Assembly: GCA_012934845.2 (NCBI GenBank)
Contig: WNNJ02000494.1
Coordinates: 88,008 to 152,007 of the forward strand
Origin: Pomphorhynchus laevis
Lineage: Eukaryota > Acanthocephala > Palaeacanthocephala > Echinorhynchida > Pomphorhynchidae
Length of the DNA: 64,000 nt
Direction: 5' to 3'
Shown: positions 36,827-48,462 of the stretch, piece after piece
Layout of the letters: each line of letters opens with the position of its first letter
Numbering within the stretch: position 1 is the stretch's first letter
Position numbers and translations under genes: made by a program
Notes under the pieces: generated by a model
Database searches by the model: none
The model's input: the letters and a program-made list of their open reading frames with translations, nothing else
Told to the model about the DNA's origin: nothing

Positions 36827-36854
36827 TCTTGGGTAAAATTTTTATTTAAATATA

Positions 36855-37142
36855 AACCAAAGCAACCTGAAGGAGGGGTCTATAATAATGCAAATAGGGG
36901 TCTATAATAATGCAAATAGGGGTTTATAATAATGCAAAAAGGGGTCTATAATAATGCAAATAGGGGTCCATAATAATGCAAAAATGGTTCTATAATAATG
37001 CAAATAGGGGTCTATAATAATGTAAATAGGGGTCTATAATAATGCAAATAGGGGTCTATAATAATGCAAATAGGGGTCTATAATAATGCAAAAAGGGGTC
37101 TATAATAATGCAAAAAGGGGTGTATAATAATGAAATACTCTG
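36855..37142 (-). repeat. Right TIR of the mariner element
   Basis: This is the inverted counterpart of 35426-35711, with about twelve 22-bp units. The distinctive variant run seen as units 5-7 on the left is units 7-9 from the outside here, so the arrays have the same length but differ in register by two units. Confidence 0.9.
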
Positions 37143-37144
37143 TA

Positions 37145-38253
37145 AATAATCAAATATTTGAATAGAATATTTACGAAGAGAAATTCGAGCTAAGTGTTGT
37201 ATTTCCGATAAAATAGTGCTAGGAATAAGAAATTATAAAGATAATTTTATGTAAAAACAGATTCAATCTAAATTGTTGTAGACATTATTTCTTTACATTA
37301 TTAATCCACAATGTTAATGAAGTTCAATTTATTCTAATGTTCTATTTATTAATATTTATATTCTTCCATATGTATGTGGAATGATGTGAGTTTGCTGACG
37401 CATCGATAAACTTGATCACTTAAAAGCAAAAAAATTGAATCACTGGTGTGGCCTTGATTATCACAGCACTCACGGTGATGCTTCTTTAATTATCTCTAGC
37501 ACGTGATCCATGCTAATAATTCTGGATCTTAGATTATTTCACCATCTAACGTCTCGTACACATAAACATCTGTATTTTTAAATACATGATTGATATCATA
37601 ATAATAAAAATTATTTTTAGCTACGCTGACGGCTGTGCTCACATTTGTTATCTCTAATGTGACTTTGTTTTCCAAAATTTAAGTTCATCGAGATACGCGC
37701 AGACTTTTGTAATATTGAAAATGAGTTAGGAACAATCCAAGCGTAATTGGCGTATTTAGAATGAAGATTTGATAGAGGATGCAACGTGATGTATATATGA
37801 TCAGAACAGGCATGATTCCAAATAACTACAAATGTTCTATGTATTTTTAATTACTGTTCATGCTGGAAAGATCAAATATAACAGTATGATCATTTGCGTC
37901 TAGTGGAACACATATAATTACATAACGATGTTTATCTGATCATTTGGTGAAAACAAGATCCAATATTCAGATGAACAAAATACAATTAACCGAATTTAGT
38001 CATTAGAATTTAACTCCATAATTATAAAGTTAACCTCACAATAACTGAGCTAACATATTAACCCTATAATTGACTCCATATAAGTAACAACAAGATACAC
38101 TAGAAAATCATGTGTTAGTGCTTTCGGAGCATCAAAAGAAGCAAATTTCAACGATTTTGACAATGGAAATCAGCGACTCTCAAGGAAAAAAAGATGACAA
38201 TTAGGTAACATCTTGTCGTATTAGGACTGGAGCAACGGTGAGTAACGTTTCTG
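37145..38253. other. Noncoding part of the duplicated block
   Basis: This corresponds to 58323-59434 in copy 2. It contains the ACTCACGGTGATGCTTC region and AT-rich sequence; no coding frame is shared between the copies. It separates the LINE-C 5' flank from the LINE-A ORF1 piece. Confidence 0.6.
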
Positions 38254-38949
38254 GTGTACCCGGGGAGGGAATTACTTCCCCCTATCCCCAAAATGATCAA
38301 TTTGGGTATTATTACCCTCAAAAATCCTACTGAGAGGCATCTATTTTTTAATATATTTCGTGAATTTTTAACAACTCTAAAGAACAGAGTTTTATTTAAC
38401 TCTGTGCTTTACAATGAAAATTCAGTAAGAACATCCTTCGCATCCCCGGACATTATAGATAGCTACAGGAGGTACTTTGAAAAAATTCTCAGATTTAGCT
38501 ACATTTGAATCAAAACCCAAAATTAATAATTCCCCCAGCTGGAAGAGGATGATCTCGAATTACTACTAAACACATTTAATATATCGAACATCCGCCCCCT
38601 GTTGGACATGAATGGCTTCCCACTCAATATAGGCTTTGACACGGTTGCCTTGGGGCAGGCAGAAATTCTTGAGAAAACTGTATGCAACCCGTTTTGGGGA
38701 TTTAATCTACGATTTCGTATCATACGTAAAAAATTGTATATATACCCCCACTATAGCAGGTGTAATAAATGGAGGCACTGGGCCTCCAGTTTCTCCCTCC
38801 CTGCTACATGTGGGGTGTGCGGCTCATCCTCTTGCAGTGATTCGATTGCTGGGAGTAAGTGACTGGCGCCCTGTTTATGATCCAACTGCGATTGGTTTCA
38901 TCCTGCATGGAGCAGGAAATGTCCTTCCTTATAAAACGATTTATTTAAC
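38254..38949 (+). pseudogene. LINE-A-type ORF1 fragment
   Basis: The first part (38254-38508) reads ELLPPIPKMINLGIITLKNP, matching the LINE-A ORF1 block at 18610-18690 (VLPPIPKLKNFIIINIKKP). Further on, HYSRCNKW near 38750-38775 and HPAWSRKCPSL near 38908-38940 are its zinc-knuckle remnants. It is cut by a LINE-B' 3' end at about 38950. Confidence 0.6.
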
Positions 38950-39440
38950 GTGGCAAAGGAGTGCCAACACACGCTTACATGACCACAACAAAACAAAAGT
39001 GTAAATCATGTGTCGAGAAGGTGTGAACAGAGGAGGTGTTTGAATGTGATAAAGGAGGGAGCGCGGCGGACATCAAGAGGGAGTTGATTCCAGGCGAGTG
39101 AGGCGGCGACGAGAAAGGATCGGAGACCATAGTTGTTGAAGTAATTGGGAACGTGGAGTAAGAGGGTATGACGGGAACGCAGCGATACCGAGGTGGGGCA
39201 AGTGTCGTCTAAGAAAGGAAGGTTGATGAACGATGGGGAGCCGACAGCGATGAGACGAAAAGTTACGAGAAGAAGGCGGAGTTTGATGATGATGTGGATG
39301 GTGGGCCAAGAGAGTTGGGCAAGATATGTAGATATGTAGTCGAAGCGACGGAGACGAAAGAGCACTCGAACGGCGGAGTTGATTATGCGTTGTAGTGGTA
39401 GGATGATGGATTTTGGAGAATTGGCGAAAAGAAGTACGTC
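38950..39440 (-). mobile_element. LINE-B' 3'-end fragment
   Basis: Minus-strand translation gives the LINE-B C-terminus (frames 39365-39006: SPSFINLPFLDDT, then FLVAASLAWNQLPLDVRRAP). The 3' UTR with ATGTAAGCGTGTGTTGGCAC is followed by the AT tail next to 38950. It is 5'-truncated at about 39440 and inserted into the LINE-A ORF1 fragment. Confidence 0.75.
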
Positions 39441-39474
39441 AAGTACTCCTTTTATCTTACCCCCGAAAAGGAGT

Positions 39475-39527
39475 AAGTTAACATACTTTTTAAAAAGTAT
39501 GCTAACATACTTTTAGAGAAGTATGTT
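39475..39527. repeat. Cluster of inverted AACATACTTTT repeats
   Basis: TTAACATACTTTT occurs twice on this strand and its complement AAAAGTATG / AAGTATGTTAA twice within 53 bp, giving alternative hairpins. Confidence 0.6.
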
Positions 39528-39639
39528 AATTTATTTGTCACTCCGGCCGCAAAGATAAGATCATACTCTGATGCAGCGCCCACCCCTCGGCTCAAACTAC
39601 TTCGAGAGGTATGACTGATGCAAAGTTAATAAAGATAAT

Positions 39640-42420
39640 TGACCTAAGACAAGCTGATTTAAAAAAAACAGACTGCTGCTTGTACAATCTCTCCTGTCGC
39701 TTCGTTTCTAGGCGCCGTCAATACTAATCCAATCTGTTGTGATGACTTCCAAAAAGAGGGGGCTTCGGCCAATCCCATCCCACATCTAAAGCTTGGTAAG
39801 ATGATAAAAGCGAAGACCGACAATCGGGGAAATGAAGACATTGCCCAGGGGCAAGAACCTACCCTGGACGGGGCTAGCGGCAAGAAGAGAAACCTTCCTT
39901 CACCTAGCTCTGTCTAGGTAGGCAATCCCCCAATCCAACTAGTCCATCACAATGCAGAGCACTCGTGAGCCTTCACTAAATATCCTTCAGTGAAATTCGG
40001 GAGGTGCTTCTGCCCTTAGACTTCTATCCGTAGAGATGCAGATGTTATAATCCTTCAGGAGACGCGGTCTATCCGTCTTTCCCCACGACATTACTCAATT
40101 TATTCCAAAGCATATCTGTTTCCACTATACTCTGTACATAGCCCCACCTCACTCCTTTTCATCTCAAGGACTCTTAACCTTAGTTAAATGCTCCTTAAGG
40201 TCCTCCTGTTAAACTAATCATGTCCAGCCCCGTCTTGTCTGGTAGTTTCACTCAGTAAGAACGGTAAACGCCTCAGTCTAGTCAATGTCTACATCCGTCC
40301 ACGGGAGATTCACAATAACCGTGACATCTTGGATGGTATTATTGACAGCGGCTATGACATGATAGTTGGGGACTTTAACGACAGAACTGGTCGTTGGATC
40401 AACGCATCACTTCGCAGAGTTAGGAATGGTTATCTTATTCACAAACCACCGTCCACAACATTCATTGCACATCTACAAATTCTATCCTCGACATTTTCTG
40501 CTTCACTCTATGTGGTTGCATAAACCCCTCTGTACGGAGCAGTCGCGTCAACAATTGTCCACCTCTCTTGACCTAATTCGTTGGAGAATTGAGGAAAATA
40601 CATTGCTTCGAAGGAGGTTTCACTTTGATCCGATCAGAGTAGCCTTCGTTCAGACAGCTATTCAACTCTTCCTCCGAATAGGAAATGAGAGTTTTACCAA
40701 ACTTAATACCTACCAATTTTCGCAAGCTAACTCGAATCTATTGACTACCTATCAAGATCGCATTCACAATAACACTCCGACGAAACTCAAGGTCCAAGCA
40801 AAATTGCTAAACCTCTCTAATCTCTCTGCTTCCGCCTGACAGGCCCTCTTGAATGAATACTGGAGTACTATATATAGGTTCCAGCTGGGAAGGGATAGGG
40901 CGAGTATTGCTCTCCTTAATTCTTCTCGGTCTTCCCTTTGGAAGATTTTCACGAATTAGAAGTTTGTTTGCTGGAAGGATAGAGCATTGGGTTGGATAGG
41001 GAATGCAGGTCTTTATAAAGTTTTAGAGGAGTCACTAGCTCTACACAACTATGGAGCCACACAATCTCCTCAACCAATCCAGCTTTGAGGTGACTTCAGG
41101 AGTAAGGATTTATCTGTTACGGATGTTCTCAACTCTTGGGATCTACTCTAGGGCACCTCCAAATCCGTCGCTCCACATTCTTTTCGTGTCTGTCAGCTTT
41201 TGACAGCTGATCAGAGAAGGGAAGTGACCGTCACAATGCTTTTAGCCTCCTCATCCGATGTAGCAGGCATCAATATTAGTAAGCGTGTTTTTATTCCTAA
41301 GAACAAATCCTGCTTATGCCCTAAAGATCTGCGACCCATCTCGATTCCAAATGCCCTCATGTCGATTTACGAAAAGCGCTTGCGCGTAAAATCTGCGATC
41401 ATTTAAGTAGGTGTAATTTGATCCCTCCAGGTTTTTATGGGTTCGTCTAATGTCCCTCGGTCCATTCAGCATACGGTGAAATGGAACAGTTTTGTCGGGA
41501 TAACAACCATCATCTTGTTGTGGCTGTTTTTCTTTACTTTTCTGCTGCATTCGACCGGATCTCCCTTCCCTTTGTGAGCTCTTCTCTCAGGTCCCTCGGG
41601 TTGCCTGCGAGAATTGTGAACAGGGTGGAGATCCTGCTGTACACCAAGCGATTTTATTATGAAGACGACCCTGATGCGCGTCAGTTCTACCCTTTTACGG
41701 GTGTGCCTCAAGGATCCCCTCTTTCTCCTATTTTGTATCTTGCTGCCTCCATTTACCTATTCAAAATATTTAAACATTAACAACGTCTAGTAGTGTACGC
41801 TGATGATACCACTGCCCTGTTCACTGGACGCAGGTGCAAGGACGTTGTCTCGGACATCAGCCGTTTCTTTTTAAGTTTAAAAGATCAGTTACCCAAATCC
41901 AATCTTATTTTATACTCCGCCAAATCGCATGTGGTTGTCTTTCATGGCACCACTGCAACAAAGCAAATACTTAAGAGATTAGCACTCTCGGCGATCTCCT
42001 CCATATTTGCCAATGAACCAATCCACACCTTCACAATTCGAGTAAAATATTTGGGGTTCACGTTACGGTGAACTGGTTGGCGAAAATTGACCTGGATAGA
42101 CTCAAACGTATACTGAAGAAAGCTAGGTAGGCTCTGAAACGGGCCCAGCATCTGTCATTGAAAGGAAAAACACAGGTGCGCCTTTGGGGCACTCGGGCTA
42201 TCTCGGGATTAGTCTTCTTCTCAAGAGGACGTTCCCCAGAGCAAAGGCTAAGGTTTTTTAAGCTCCTCGTCTCTTGTTTTCCTAGCATAGTCCGTGCTGA
42301 TTGGATCCTTTGGGGGTGAATGACCCCGGGTGGTTTAGTCGGATAGCGGCGTGTTGGATTGGTTGGTGGGGGTAGATCTCCCTGGATCTAAGGCCATGAT
42401 GATGTGGGAAGATTTCAAAA
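39640..42420 (+). mobile_element. LINE-A copy 3
   Basis: It begins near the ORF1/ORF2 junction (39640-39950, with GAAGACATTGCCCAGGGGCA shared with copy 2). The endonuclease runs 39953-40500 (IVGDFNDRTGRWINAS at 40358-40405), the pre-RT 40500-41090 and the RT 41200-42075. RT motif A at 41529-41555 reads FLYFSAAFD, motif B GVPQGSPLSPILY, motif C VYADDTTALF near 41796. Codon 41535-41537 encodes Tyr in place of the motif-A Asp. The C-terminus and 3' UTR end near 42420. Several frame changes and stops. Confidence 0.85.
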
Positions 42421-42699
42421 AAAAATGGAGTTTTAAAAGTTATGATGGTTACTCAATTTTTGCGATGTACTTGATATATTACCTATCATTATGCTTGTAA
42501 TTTAAAAGAATCATTTATTTATTTTATTTATTTACAACATAAATATATTGTTAAAAAGTAATACAACTCAAAACTCATTAAATCGTTGAGTGAATGACCG
42601 TTTTACAGTTACACAAGCGTTAACCAAGTTAAGCAATACTTCAAACACTAGATGAATATTGATGCACGAAATAAAAGGGCCAGCCTACAAACAGAACTA
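42421..42699. other. AT-rich noncoding gap
   Basis: No gene or repeat was recognised apart from a TTTATTTATTTTATTTATTT run. Confidence 0.4.
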
Positions 42700-43130
42700 T
42701 GAGATATATTTGATGTGACACATTTTAGCAATCGGGCTCATAAGCTATAGTGGATGGAATCTACAGTCAAAGTACCTCACATTATATTACATCTCTCATG
42801 CTCTATTATTGCTCTCATCAAACGAAGTATCTGAATATGAATTATATATGACGAAGTAAATGAAAGTCAATAAGTTTAGAGATATTGAGCCAGTAAAGTT
42901 TGGAAAAGTGAATGGATATAATCAAAACGACGAAGCGCATCATAGTACTTAGCGGAATTAAAAATGCGTTGGAGTGTTAAAATGAAGGTGTTGATTTACT
43001 ATTCGTTAGACAATAAGGTAATAAGTCAAAATTAAAAAATTATCAGTTTCAAATGCATTTATAGTTTCTGAGTAATAAATTTGAGTGTTAAAATGGTGGT
43101 CTTAAAATATAATCCGAAATTTATATGACA
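42700..43130 (-). mobile_element. LINE-B-like degraded fragment
   Basis: Nucleotide match to the LINE-B C-terminal region: GGATATAATCAAAACGACGA here against ATGATCAAAACGACGAAG at 28190, followed by a diverged GCGTTG..GTATTGG-type stretch. It is old and strongly decayed; borders are uncertain. Confidence 0.5.
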
Positions 43131-43779
43131 ACCGTAATCCTTACCAGTAAAGCGGTAGCTGCAACCCCCATTTTAGGGCAATACTTAAGGTATTTACGAA
43201 AGCAATAACAAAAGCCCATAATTACATTGTGGGCTTTTATATTTTTACGTGTACATTCGATTTCTTATTATCTGATGCACTTGTTTTTAGATATACTGCA
43301 GAAAGAAAAAATGTCCAATGGATGACATGGATTATCCAGCTTTCAGTTCATTGAATGTCCGAGTAACAAGTCCGAGTTTAGTTGCATATACATTACATAT
43401 CATTTAATTAAAAAGTTAAGAACTTAAAATATTCAATAATTTATTTCAGTTTTCAGATACACGTCCAGTGAGTATGTAATCCTTGATCTATTTAAGCACA
43501 TAATCACATTTAACAAAATTGCAGTTATCACCGATGTCCCAAAAAACACTAGATGATAAGGTTCCCTTAAAGGGAAGTTTCCCATTCCTCTATTACGTGC
43601 TCGTTTCTCTATTATGTTTTTAAATCATAAACTTAAATAAAAAGTTGCTTAATCTACGATTTATACGTTTACTCTATACGATTAGATGTTGTGCGGTTAT
43701 TATTTCCCCTGCTTAACAAAATTATTTTTTTCAAATATTTAAGTTTCAAGTATTTCTTAAATATTTAAGTTTCGGGGTC
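43131..43779. other. Noncoding stretch with a hairpin
   Basis: A hairpin with AAAAGCCCA / TGGGCTTTT arms lies at 43212-43240. A short repeat of TATTTAAGTTTC occurs at 43735-43775. No gene was seen. Confidence 0.45.
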
Positions 43780-44944
43780 CTGGTCACTAGGAAACAAATC
43801 GTTGCGTCTCTTTAGAGCTTTCTGGATACTACTGTCAAACAATGGAGGTTTCCTACAAACATTTTTCGAATTTATTTACGTGGAACAAAATCATCAAATA
43901 TCCGAATGAGTAAATCTCGAGTGAAACGCCAACGTTCCTAGTTTCAAACATCACCATACAAAAAGTTAATCGAGGACGCAAGCTGTAGTAGCGCATTCAC
44001 ATCAACATGATGTCATGATCTCGTCCTCTGTGTAGGCTCGTCATCGGTATCACCAATATCTAATTCAAGATCAGACTAAAGAGCAAAACGCAATGATCAC
44101 TGGACCCTAAAGGAGGATTGTGTGATTGATCACATTCCTGATCATCTCTTTGAGAAAATACAAGATCTAGCATATATGAGAATCCATCATCAGCAAATCT
44201 AGTAGGCGCGGATACTTATTGAATGAGTAATAGGTCACCTATCAAGAACTCCCATAGTTTCTTATGGTCACGGAGGCAGTTATCGACAATGTTGTTGCCT
44301 TCTTAGTCCACCGCCAAGGTCGGTAAATTTAAATCATAAACTAAAAAGAAAGGGTGATTGTTCGTACTACATGCTCTAAGTAGAATGTGCATCAGTTCAT
44401 TATCTAAAATAGCAGATTTGGGTATTCGATAAAAAAAACTCCAAACAAAACGCGAATGTTGGATATAACTAGATCAACTAAGAGACATTCGCATGTTCCT
44501 CCCTTATTCGAATATCTCAATATGTTGCTAATCACGCTCCTCTCCTGGACATAAAAAGCTACTGATCCACCTCTCTTAGGAGGAAACCTATCGGAACGTA
44601 CCAAATTATAACCTAAAATTGATATTGCGCTATCAAGAATGTTTGCATGTAGCCACGTCTCTGAAACAGCAAGAAAGTCTATATACTCAGAATGCGCTCA
44701 AACTCTAGCATCATCAATACTCGAGATTAAGCTGCCAATATTGGTATAGTCTACGAAAGGAACACGTGAAACCGTTAAATCTCGAGAATGTGTAGCTGCA
44801 TGCGGGATCAATCAGTCGAAGCTAATGAAATTGCTCCCGTTATAAGTGAACGCCAACGCACAAACGGCCTTCTCCGGATCACTCGAAAATCCCGAATTGC
44901 TAGGCTATCTTCTCCTTCAGAAATGAGACAATTTAACTCACTCC
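43780..44944 (-). mobile_element. LINE-D copy 1: ORF1 end and endonuclease
   Basis: On the minus strand: an ORF1 C-terminal block DFRVIRRRPFVRWRSL (about 44915-44860), then endonuclease pieces AVSETWLHANILD (near 44675), YNLVRSDRFPPKRGGSVAFY (44620-44545) and decayed downstream sequence to 43780. The ETWL and RGG-V-x-Y motifs are standard for CR1-group endonucleases. RT is absent on this side. Confidence 0.6.
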
Positions 44945-45735
44945 TAGGATAATATCTACTCACAAGTAAAATTGACATTGCTGTAAGTCTTGCTTCATCA
45001 TTTTCATTATTATTATTCTTACAAGGCTTAAAGACTATTTTGCTTGATCACAGTTTTTAAGAATGAAACTAAAAAATAAGAAACGAAGGAAAAGAAATCA
45101 ACAAGCAAAAAAGAACAAATCGCTGCAAATATATCCATGACTCGTTTCTCGTCTTCTTGATGATCCATGTCTTTAATAAATTTTAAACAAATGCAGACTC
45201 CAGGCGGAAGCAATTTCCTCAGGCAGAGAATTCCACATATTAAGTACCCTGTGCGACAATCTCCAGCATTTTTGATACCTATTTTGGATTCGATAATAAT
45301 CGAATTCGTTACACTCACTATTAACTTGATATGGCTGTCTAATAACACATAATCCCTATTTTATTCCAATATAGATATGCGAGGAATCTTTTGTCTGAAT
45401 TAAAAGCTTCAAAATGCGATAAATTTAAATCTGCAATCGTCAGCGGGGTAAACCGCAATCCCAAATTATTCTGGTCTTATGTTCGCCATAACAGAACGCT
45501 TAATACTGAAATTAAAATTGTACACACATGTGAAGGTCTAGTCACAAGTAAAACTGACATTGCGGAAAGTATTGCTTCATCATTTTCATTATAATCGAAT
45601 TCTTTACACTCATCATTCACTTGATATAGCTGTCCATTAAAAATAATCCCTATTTTATTCCAATATCCACCTAGTAAGTCGAAGTAACTCTTGCTTGTGA
45701 CAATCCGTAGAGTGAGTCTGGTCATTATGATATAT
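44945..45735 (+). mobile_element. LINE-D linker fragments with internal direct repeats
   Basis: The 45391-45594 frame (FKSAIVSGVNRNPKLFWSYV, then TSKTDIAESIASSFSL) is the endonuclease-RT linker of CR1-type LINEs. The last part is repeated at 44955-45005 (SKIDIAVSLASSFSL). About 80 bp at 45292-45371 (AATCGAATTCGTTACACTCA) recur at 45590-45665, flanking the linker piece. The pattern suggests local duplication of a LINE-D fragment. Confidence 0.5.
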
Positions 45736-45739
45736 CTAT

Positions 45740-46055
45740 ATTTCTACTCAAGACCTTATCAAACTACTTGACCCCTTCCTTTCTTATACGACACTCGCCC
45801 CACCTCGCTATCGCTACGTTCTCGTCATACCTCTTACTCCACGTTCACAATTACTCCAACAACTATGACATCCGATCCTTCCTCGTCGCCGCCGCACTCG
45901 CCTGGAATCAACTCTCTCTCGACGTCCGCCGCGCTTCCTCCTTTATCACATTCAAACACATCCTCTGTTAACACCTCGACACATGATTTACATTTTTGTT
46001 TGTTGTGATCATGTAAGCGTGCGCTGGTACTCATTTGGCACGTCAAAATATATCT
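45740..46055 (+). mobile_element. LINE-B' 3'-end fragment
   Basis: The + frame 45768-45971 reads HVHNYSNNYDIRSFLVAAAL and then WNQLSLDVRRASSFITFKH, the LINE-B' C-terminus. The 3' UTR (GTAAGCGTGCGCTGGTACTC) ends near 46055. LINE-D RT sequence resumes immediately after, so it is an insertion into, or junction with, LINE-D. Confidence 0.75.
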
Positions 46056-46785
46056 TTTTTCTTGTTCATATCTTTAAGAATAGTCTTACCAGTGGATGTA
46101 CCCGACTTGTGGAAATCTGCGATTAGTGTTCTTGTTCCAAAAACGTTTCAAGAGCCTTCGATAGAGTTCCACATGAAAGTTTGCTTGGCTTTTTGTCTAG
46201 TTATGGAGTTTCATCTTTGCTGTGTAGGTGGATCGGCGATTTCCTCCGAAATAGATTTTTTAGAGTTAAAGTTGGAGGCCACTTATCCCCCTGTAAACGT
46301 GTAAATTGTGGAATTCCGCATGGTACTGTACTCTGTCATCTTTTCTTTATTGTTTACCTTAATGAATTACTACTAAGAATCCAAAACCCTTGCTTGGATT
46401 TTGCGGATGACCTCAAATTTTGATCTGTTAATATCGATGATACGTACGGTCGGTCCTTGCTGGACGACTTTGATCGAAAACACAAATGGAATGTAGCTAT
46501 GGTATGAAACTAATGTTGATAAATATGTACATATGAAGCTAGTAAACAGTAAGCATGATCGTGAATTTCGATTAAGAATTCATACACTCGAAGTTGTATC
46601 TGAGTATAGGGATTTGGGTGTTATTTTGCACATGACATTGATAACTTGTTCAAATACTGACTTTACTCATGGTAAGGCGATGAAAGCTATGCATTGCATC
46701 GAAAATAAGTTTGCAAGACTAGGTTTATTCAGTTCAAAGCGACTATATTGAAAGTAAGCGACTTTTTATTTAAAGTAACTATATA
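46056..46785 (+). pseudogene. LINE-D copy 2 reverse transcriptase
   Basis: It starts with FKNSLTSG and DLWKSAISVLVPKTF (RT domain 0). Then LGFLSSYGVSSLLCRWIGDF (46181-46240), motif B as GIPHGTVLCHLFF (46312-46350), and motif C as LDFADDLKF (46394-46421). The later YRDLGVIL block near 46606 is the post-palm stretch of CR1-group RTs. The fingers and motif A are condensed or missing between domain 0 and LLGFL, so an internal deletion is likely. Confidence 0.6.
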
Positions 46786-46899
46786 TTAGAGTTATGTTCC
46801 GATTGCACATCGGTGTTGTGTTCGTCCATTGAAAGTTGATGATGTATTGAACGAGGTTATTAAGCTTGATCCGTTTGCATCTCCGGGATGCAAACGTAT

Positions 46900-48211
46900 T
46901 GAGTAATTACCCCTTCCTCATCAAAACCCCAGCGAACGTATTGAGTAATAGTTTAACTCTGTTTTCCAGATATAGCTTGGCCACGTCTCGGATTTGTGGT
47001 ACCCATTCCCAAAAATCATTCTGCTAGCTTTTGAGCGGATTTTCAGCCCATCAGTTTTACCAATGTATTCTGCAAACTCTTAGAAAGACTCATTGCTGGT
47101 AGAATCAGGGATCATATAAACTTTAATCATATATTGATTGATTCTCAGAATGGTTTCAGGAATGGACGTTTATGCCTAACTAATATACTGACTGTACGTG
47201 AAAAATACTGAGATGTTCTGAGTGCTGGGTTTCAAATTCATAATTTTTCCTAGACTTTTCGAAAGACTTTAATATAGTTCCACATGACGGCATAGTCTCC
47301 TTACTGTATCACTATAGAATCCATCTATTTGTGAGTGGGTCAGACAATTTCCATCGAATAAGTCTTTCAGAGTTTGTAAAATGTACGCTTTCTCACCCTG
47401 TGAATGTTAATTCTAGAGTGCCGCAAGGATCATTCCTTGGCCCATTGCTCTATGTAATCTGTATGAATGATTTGCTACTCCGCTTATCATGCTCTCATCT
47501 AGCTTTTGCAGATGATATAAAGATTTGTTTGGTCATTAGAAGTCATGCTGATCGAGTATCGTCACAAAATGATCTGAACTCTCTGTTCAATTGGTGCGAA
47601 TTTACTGGATTACGATTAAATTTTTAAAAATGTCCTCATGCAATTAGGTCTCCCGTCGGAAACTCATAGGTACTATATTGGATACATTGTCTTAAAGGAA
47701 GTGCCTCAGTATAAATATTTACGTGTTGGATTCTCTGTGTTGGCTTAGGTAATAGTGATTATCATGTATGTCTGAGTCGTATTGGAATATTGTCGGTACG
47801 TAAAAGGTTCATAGCTTTGGCTATGATCTGTCTATGGTACATGTCGAATGTTGCTGTGGGTTATCCCATCAATGTAATCACTAGTCTGGTAGGTAGGTTG
47901 CTTGGGCATAGTAGAGTCATGTATAAATCTCGATTTGCAGATTACCGAAAATATTTGGACTGTCGAGGAGGGGAATTAACATGTGAAATTCGCTGAACAA
48001 GGAAGTCGTTGCTTCCCCCAGCTTGAGCACGCTTAAATCACGATGCTGCAAATTGATACGTGAACAATGCCGCCATTCAGCAGCCTGCTGAACTATTCTA
48101 TTATGCTACGATATTCACCGCACCATTGATTGACTATTTGCTTTTTGTTTCTTGTTTTTTACTCTGCCTGAATAGCATTTTGGGTTTGGCATGTATTTGA
48201 ATAAATTAATA
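46900..48211 (+). pseudogene. LINE-D copy 3 reverse transcriptase and 3' end
   Basis: Blocks in order: ISFTNVFCKLLERLIAGRI-like (about 47043-47105), SQNGFRNGRLCLTNILT (47147-47197), motif B RVPQGSFLGPLLY (47416-47454), and motif C LAFADDIKICLV (47500-47535). The post-RT region runs to about 47995, followed by a 3' UTR ending in AATAAATTAATAAATAT near 48208. It is a second CR1-type RT in tandem with copy 2; its family is close but not identical. Confidence 0.6.
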
Positions 48212-48462
48212 AATATTGCGCTCTAATAGTCATATTGTTAGCAGCGTTCAGCTTGAAACACCGATTGGACTAACGGATCATTGCATGGTAGTTGTTCAGT
48301 TAACATTCTCTTTAGGGGTAAGTGGAGATATTAGTGATAAACGAGAGGTTAATGTTTTTAATACTGATATCGCCGCAGTCTCCTTACTGTTATCGAAAGT
48401 ACAGTGGCTAAACCCTAATCTCGTAGGTGTACACGCAGCATGGCAACAATTTCGAAAGACTG
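48212..48462 (+). mobile_element. LINE-D copy 4: endonuclease C-terminal fragment
   Basis: Reads HIVSSVQLETPIGLTDHCMV and then the linker start. About 110 bp (48345-48455) are nearly identical to the reverse complement of 54135-54246. It is joined directly to LINE-A copy 4 at 48463. Confidence 0.7.

Larger units (their letters stand above)
35426..37142 (-). mobile_element. Tc1/mariner (DD34E) transposon with tandem-repeat TIRs
   Basis: This 1717-bp element is flanked by TA on both sides (35424-35425 and 37143-37144). The empty site is preserved at about 58322 in the duplicated block (one TA). Both ends begin CAGAGTATTTCATTATTATA read inward. TIRs span 35426-35711 and 36855-37142, each with about twelve 22-bp units, ending in AACCAAAGCAACCTGAAGG. 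The transposase lies between on the minus strand with one in-frame stop. This is a plain cut-and-paste DNA transposon. Tandem-unit TIRs of this size are unusual for the superfamily, which typically has TIRs with one or two binding sites. Confidence 0.92.
32944..38465. repeat. Duplicated block, copy 1 (with mariner insertion)
   Basis: From about 33004 to 38465 this matches 55911-59642 at high identity (a few percent difference by eye), except for the 1.7-kb transposon at 35426-37142. It contains the LINE-C 5' half and a LINE-A ORF1 piece. Left of 33004 a 50-bp copy of block sequence (32944-32994, equal to 35256-35308) is attached instead of the LINE-C continuation seen in copy 2. On the right it runs on into more LINE-A ORF1. 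Confidence 0.9.
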
